Source: Rhyacophila brunnea
Taxonomy: Eukaryota > Arthropoda > Insecta > Trichoptera > Rhyacophilidae
Reading direction: 5' to 3'
Length of the DNA: 64,000 nucleotides
Assembly: GCA_022495005.1 (NCBI GenBank)
Contig: JAGYXB010001855.1
Span: 124,001 to 188,000 of the forward strand
Shown here: positions 59,913-64,000 of the stretch, piece after piece
How the letters are laid out: every line of letters begins with the position of its first letter
Position numbering within the stretch: the first letter of the stretch is position 1
Notes under the pieces: generated by a model
What the model was told of the DNA's origin: nothing
Database searches by the model: none
Seen by the model: only the letters and a program-made list of their open reading frames with translations
Translations under genes and position numbers: made by a program

Positions 59913-60715
59913 AAAAAATAAATTATGTGTCACGCCAAAAATACTCTCTGATCTGATTTTCCAAACGCGCCTAAAGATGTATAACTTCAAAAAACTAGTA
60001 TACCCCAGATTTGCTTGAATATCAACATAACTGTCCCTTTATCGGTTGGCTAGTAGGTATTGCGAATAAAATAAATATTATAAAATATAATATATTATTA
60101 TAATGAATTGTTATAGGTAAAAGTGACATATTTGTTAGTTTCGACGTAATAAAATCTTCTTCAATCTTCGTTCTTGTAACAACAATGTTCATAATGAGTT
60201 ATTTGGACTTGTTTTATGATTTTGAGAAAATACAAAATTTTTCTACCTTATTGTTCCATCGAAAGATAAAAGAATGAATACACCTTGACATTACAAAAAA
60301 ACTAATCATAATAAAATGCTAGATCGATTCATAATTAATTCAAGGAATATATACCTAAGTCAATTCCAAATTTAGATAGATATGTTAAAATGAGCCTTTC
60401 ACCATTTCAGCTATTCAATTTAATACAAACACTAAGCCAACAAAATTATTTTATCATCGTCGGATGCTATTTAGGTTAGCTTAAATAAATTATTATTTTC
60501 ATATAATAAGTATATCAGCAAATTGCATTCAAAGCCGCTTGCCTCTTTCATACAGGATTACCTACAGAATGGGCAGCTAGTCAAGTCACATTTTAGTATT
60601 TTAGACATTAAAGGCTGCAAAACAATAGTTCGACGACCATAGTATAAAATAGGTTTTCCGTCACCCTCAAATTTGAAAACACAGTTTACCAAAATTTAAA
60701 ACAAGTTTATTTTTA
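59913..60715. other. AT-rich gene-free stretch
   Basis: Nothing supported. Confidence 0.45.
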
Positions 60716-61297
60716 CCACGTTTTTATTAGCTCGTATTCTTGTTTGTCCTACAAATCTTGCAATCGATTTTTAACTAACTTCCCGACTAGCTAGACATTT
60801 GAAACTTTTAGATTATATCAGAACACGACGACAATGCATTTTTTTAATACTTTTAGCCATCTTTAAGCAGAATTGAATTTATTTTCAGTTAATTCTGTTT
60901 TGTATGGAAAGTTATTTCGGAAAAAAGTCGTAAAAAGTAAAACACTATCATTGGTTGCTAAGGGGGTCCTAGTAACTAAAGTATTAATATATACGTACGT
61001 TACTATGGAAATCAATATGACATGTCAAAATGACATTTCAGTATTCTATATTTATTCAGCATTTCTATCAAGTACAAAAAAAGTCTTTGACAATGCAGTC
61101 TTTTAATACTTTTAGCCATCTTTAAGCAGAATTTTCAGTTAATTCTGTTTTGTATGGAAAGTTATTTCGGAAAAAAATCGTAAAAAGTCAAATACTATTA
61201 TTGGTTGCTAAGGAGGTCCTAGCAACTAAATTATTAATATATACGTGCGTTACTATGGACATCAATATGAAATGTCATAATGAAATTTCAGTATTCC
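60716..61297 (+). mobile_element. TA-flanked MITE, family C copy 5, partially duplicated
   Basis: A first unit runs from CCACGTTTTTATTAGCTCG to about 61090, losing its right end. A second partial unit starts inside the element at ACAATGCAGTCTTTTAATAC and repeats GTTAATTCTGTTTTGTATGG to 61297, where it switches abruptly to family H sequence. Both units keep the GGTTGCTAAGG hairpin. Confidence 0.85.
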
Positions 61298-61575
61298 AAA
61301 TGGTGTTCACGGTAAAATTATGGGTATTTAGTGTATTTTAATAGGTACTTAAGTCCACTTGAATTATGGAGTTGTCGAGTATTGACACACAATTAAAAAT
61401 TGCATCGCATCACCAGATACTTTAAAATATTAACAACATTGACGTAAAATATACTTTTTTTACTGTTAGAGCAAATGTGTGTTTATCTCAATTATCTGGT
61501 AGACTCGCCACGCCGGGCCCTCCACGAGATCGGGCCCCTAGGCTAGAGCCCTGTCAGCCCCTTGTAGGGACCATG
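61298..61575 (+). repeat. GC-ended repeat, family H copy 2
   Basis: Inverse of 42965-42675: AAATGGTGTTCACGGTAAAA, GTCCACTTGAATTATGGAG, ACACAATTAAAAATTGCATC, GACTCGCCACGCCGGGCCC and CTAGGCTAGAGCCCTGTCAG. The junction with family C at 61297 has no duplication, suggesting recombination or deletion. Confidence 0.75.
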
Positions 61576-61579
61576 CCGT

Positions 61580-62104
61580 ATATGCATTCTTATAACATGC
61601 TTTATATGACCAATCAAAATCTTGAAAACTAACAAATGCGTAGTAAACAAAGTAGTGCATTATAAAATATTTTTTACTGTAGGCTCAAAAAAAAACTAAA
61701 AGAAATGTCCAATGTCGGTAGAAAGTTCCGATACGGCACTCGGCTCCCGAATTTATCCGATGACACACATGTGAAATGTACCTAATTCAGATAAAATACG
61801 CGAATATATTATATGCGAAATAATATTTTTCGTTGATTGTCGAAGCTTTCCATCTCAATTATGGTGAAATTAGCCGCACAACAATGGAAATAAAACGTGT
61901 AAATGCAAATTATAAGATTTATAAAACTGGCAGAATGTGTATTGGACGACGACCTACGAGATGAACGGATGCATGGATGAATGGCTATAATTGGATCAAA
62001 TCTTCTCAGGATAAAGATTCTTGTATACGGATTTTGAATGAAACTTAGACCTACTACACTGGATTGTTTTGCCAAAGGAGAATACGATTTATGTATGAAC
62101 AAAT
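61580..62104. other. AT-rich gene-free stretch
   Basis: Nothing supported. Confidence 0.4.
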
Positions 62105-62320
62105 ATTTGTAGCAGTCTGTACAATATAATTTAAGCCATCTAAGTAAAGTATGCATAGTGCTACAGAAATAAATACAGATACATAAATAAAGAAGCAATA
62201 AATACTTAAATAATCTTACTTTAGAATTCCGTGTTTTGGTGTATGTATTAGAAGTGTGACATCACTTACCTGTAAAAAAAGAGAAAATTCATTAGAACAT
62301 TAAAAATAGTTAACAAGTAT
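62105..62320 (-). repeat. Low-copy repeat F copy 2
   Basis: Second copy of the segment at 5120-5400, same orientation; shared blocks GTAGCAGTCTGTAC, ATCTTACTTTAG, TATTAGAAGTGTGACATCAC and TAAAAAAAGAGAAAA. Confidence 0.65.
62256..62290 (-). promoter_or_regulatory. Candidate recursive-splicing ratchet point 2
   Basis: Minus strand CTCTTTTTTTACAG|GTAAGT, with the junction between 62270 and 62269. Same architecture as the motif at 5330, with small differences in the tract (TACAG against CCAG), so both splice halves are conserved. It is upstream of the secretory exon in its direction of transcription. Confidence 0.4.
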
Positions 62321-62445
62321 AAAATGAATATATTGTATGGCAAGCACACGCGAGAAAAGTAAACTTTTGGGTTTGTAAATTTGAAGAAAGTATTCTCGCA
62401 GAAAGATCTACTTTAAGTAATAAATATGAGCATTTGTGTTATAAT

Positions 62446-63120
62446 TAGGCTTAGGATTCTTAGGTATTTAAATATTTTTTTGAGCGGCCCCACATCCAAA
62501 TATCAAAAATATCTATATGTTTCAGACAATTTTGAAACATTTAAGCCCTATTTGTTAGCACCTATTTTTAAATATTTTTGGATAATTACATATATTTACA
62601 TATTCTAGGTTTAAGCACATATTTTAACATAAACACTAAATTTCAATATTCCTGGACCAATGAAATAGTGCTTTAAATAAAAATACTGGACTTCAAACGC
62701 TGCAGAATATGAAAGCTCTTTTGGAAAATCCATCAGATTCCTCAGATGTTTCAATTTTTCCTACTTCAGAAATAGTTTCATTTACATTACGCAATAATAA
62801 AATCTATATAAGTGGAAAGAAATTTTTCGGTGTACAAAAATTTGCTAAAATCAAATCGACAAAGATTCACTTTTGAAATTTTGAAGCATTATTTTAATAT
62901 TTATTGTAATAAAGCGTTTTCTGTTTGTGAATAAATAATAAATTAAACTGTTTAAATATATATGGTTTATTGTAATAGGTACTTATTTCAATTTTTAACA
63001 CTATTTTTGGTTTTTTAGGACATATTTATGAAAATTTAATAACATATTTTCTGATTATATCTAAGTACATATTTTAGGTACCTATTATTCATTTTTTAGC
63101 ACCTAAAAATCCTAATCTTA
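62446..63120. mobile_element. hAT-like element overlapping a tandem duplication
   Basis: Left TAGGCTTAGGATTCTTAGGT and right inverse TAAGATTAGGATTTTTAGGT, flanked by GTTATAAT (62438-62445) and GCTATAAT (63121-63128), 7 of 8 matching. TATTTTAGGTACCTATTATT and TTTAGCACCTA motifs repeat near both ends. No intact ORF. Confidence 0.8.
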
Positions 63121-63758
63121 GCTATAATCAATTGGTTTAACCAGAAAAATCATTTCACCTGTTTCGAATGTCTTATATTTAAATTTTATCTTTGGTATAA
63201 TCACAATCGCTTATCCTCGCATATGATGCTGCCCTTACACTATTTATAGTTTTAGGTACTTGAAAATATGTTTTAAAAATATTAACCCGAAAAGACACTT
63301 AAGTTAGAAAAATAATACAAAGTTCTTTTTATATTAGATATAACTAGGGTTCATTGAAACAACTTGTAATAGGTACTTATTTCAATTTTTAACACTATTT
63401 TTGGTTTTTTAGGACATATTTATGAAAATTTAATAACATATTTTCTGATTATATCTAAGTACATATTTTAGGTACCTATTATTCATTTTTTAGCACCTAA
63501 AAATCCTAATCTTAGCTATAATCAATTGGTTTAACCAGAAAAATCATTTCACCTGTTTCGAATGTCTTATATTTAAATTTTATCTTTGGTATAATCACAA
63601 TCGCTTATCCTCGCATATGATGCTGCCCTTACACTATTTATAGTTTTAGGTACTTGAAAATATGTTTTAAAAATATTAACCCGAAAAGACACTTAAGTTA
63701 GAAAAATAATACAAAGTTCTTTTTATATTAGATATAACTAGGGTTCATTGAAACAACT
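62971..63758. repeat. Two 394-bp tandem copies, apparently identical
   Basis: The unit starting TGTAATAGGTACTTATTTCA at 62971 starts again at 63365 and ends at 63758. I found no difference between the copies by reading. Each includes the last ~150 bp of the hAT element and about 240 bp of its right flank. Confidence 0.93.
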
Positions 63759-64000
63759 TGTATAATATATAACGATATGAGAATAAATTAAATAAAGATG
63801 AAGGTTTATACAAACACCTACAGTTTATACAAAAATCAATGATTACATAGAAAATACATTGATGTCATAACTTAACGTTTCTTTACTAATTGTATTGTAT
63901 CACTGTGGACTCGACACAATATACCGTTGAGGCATTTTTGATATCACACAATGCAATGAAAAGTAAATACTTACAATTAGCTAAGTAATAATTATTCTAG

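Noticed and set aside
61809..62198. 129-codon minus-strand ORF
   Set aside because: Overlaps repeat F copy 2 and has no recognisable motif or conservation in the other copy.
1..64000. CRISPR arrays, operons, rRNA genes, phage or organelle DNA
   Set aside because: No regularly spaced repeats, Shine-Dalgarno-led ORFs, rRNA motifs or dense coding; composition and transposon content are those of animal nuclear DNA.

Overview
This window reads as insect nuclear DNA, probably from a sap-feeding hemipteran such as an aphid relative. By eye it is about two-thirds A+T or more. It has almost no long open reading frames, short TTAGG-type (arthropod telomere) runs inside a dispersed repeat, tRNA-derived SINEs, many short hAT, Tc1/mariner-like and foldback elements, and decayed non-LTR retrotransposon 3' ends. 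The motif TAGGTACCTA recurs in the AT-rich DNA. Nothing looks bacterial: no operons, ribosome binding sites, CRISPR arrays or rRNA. The species is inference; the animal/insect assignment is firmer.

Only one host coding exon is well supported. On the minus strand at 26358..26274 an ATG opens 28 codons with a textbook secretory signal peptide (hydrophobic core VLVCCLIVLL, cleavage ASA|Q) and stops at a GTAAGA splice donor. A possible splice acceptor lies about 110 bp upstream of the ATG. No other convincing exon of this gene was found, so much of the window is probably intron or flank. Two motifs that look like recursive-splicing ratchet points (pyrimidine tract-CAG|GTAAGT) also lie on the minus strand, at 5330 and 62270, inside a shared low-copy repeat. 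A second, weaker gene start is a TATA box plus GTAAGT donor on the plus strand near 48822-48875.

The rest is a layered record of mobile elements. (1) Four copies of a 0.53-0.59 kb foldback MITE with CAGTGGCGAAGG termini. (2) About nine copies of a ~0.38 kb repeat (here TTAGG-R) with a GGTTAGGTT core. (3) Five copies of a 0.38-0.45 kb TA-flanked MITE with CCACGTTTTTA termini. (4) Seven short hAT-type elements whose 8-bp target duplications are legible, plus several solo ends and further copies; two of the hATs keep transposase C-termini. (5) A Tigger/pogo-like remnant. (6) Eleven non-LTR retrotransposon 3' fragments and one probable Penelope/GIY-YIG-like fragment, all on the plus strand. (7) Several families of tRNA-related repeat. 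Nested insertions give relative ages, for example a SINE with 13-bp target duplications inside a hAT element at 9.9 kb.

Region by region: 1-13 kb is dense in MITEs, hATs and the TTAGG-R inverted pair; 13-26 kb is AT-rich with MITEs, hATs and long foldbacks; 26.3 kb holds the secretory exon; 27-38 kb has retrotransposon fragments and SINEs; 38-48 kb has hATs, MITEs and a GC-rich patch; 48.8 kb is the candidate promoter; 49-59 kb has the best retrotransposon, Tigger and hAT coding remnants; 60-64 kb has MITEs, the second ratchet-like motif and an apparently perfect 394-bp tandem duplication. Identities and boundaries were judged by eye without alignment software.
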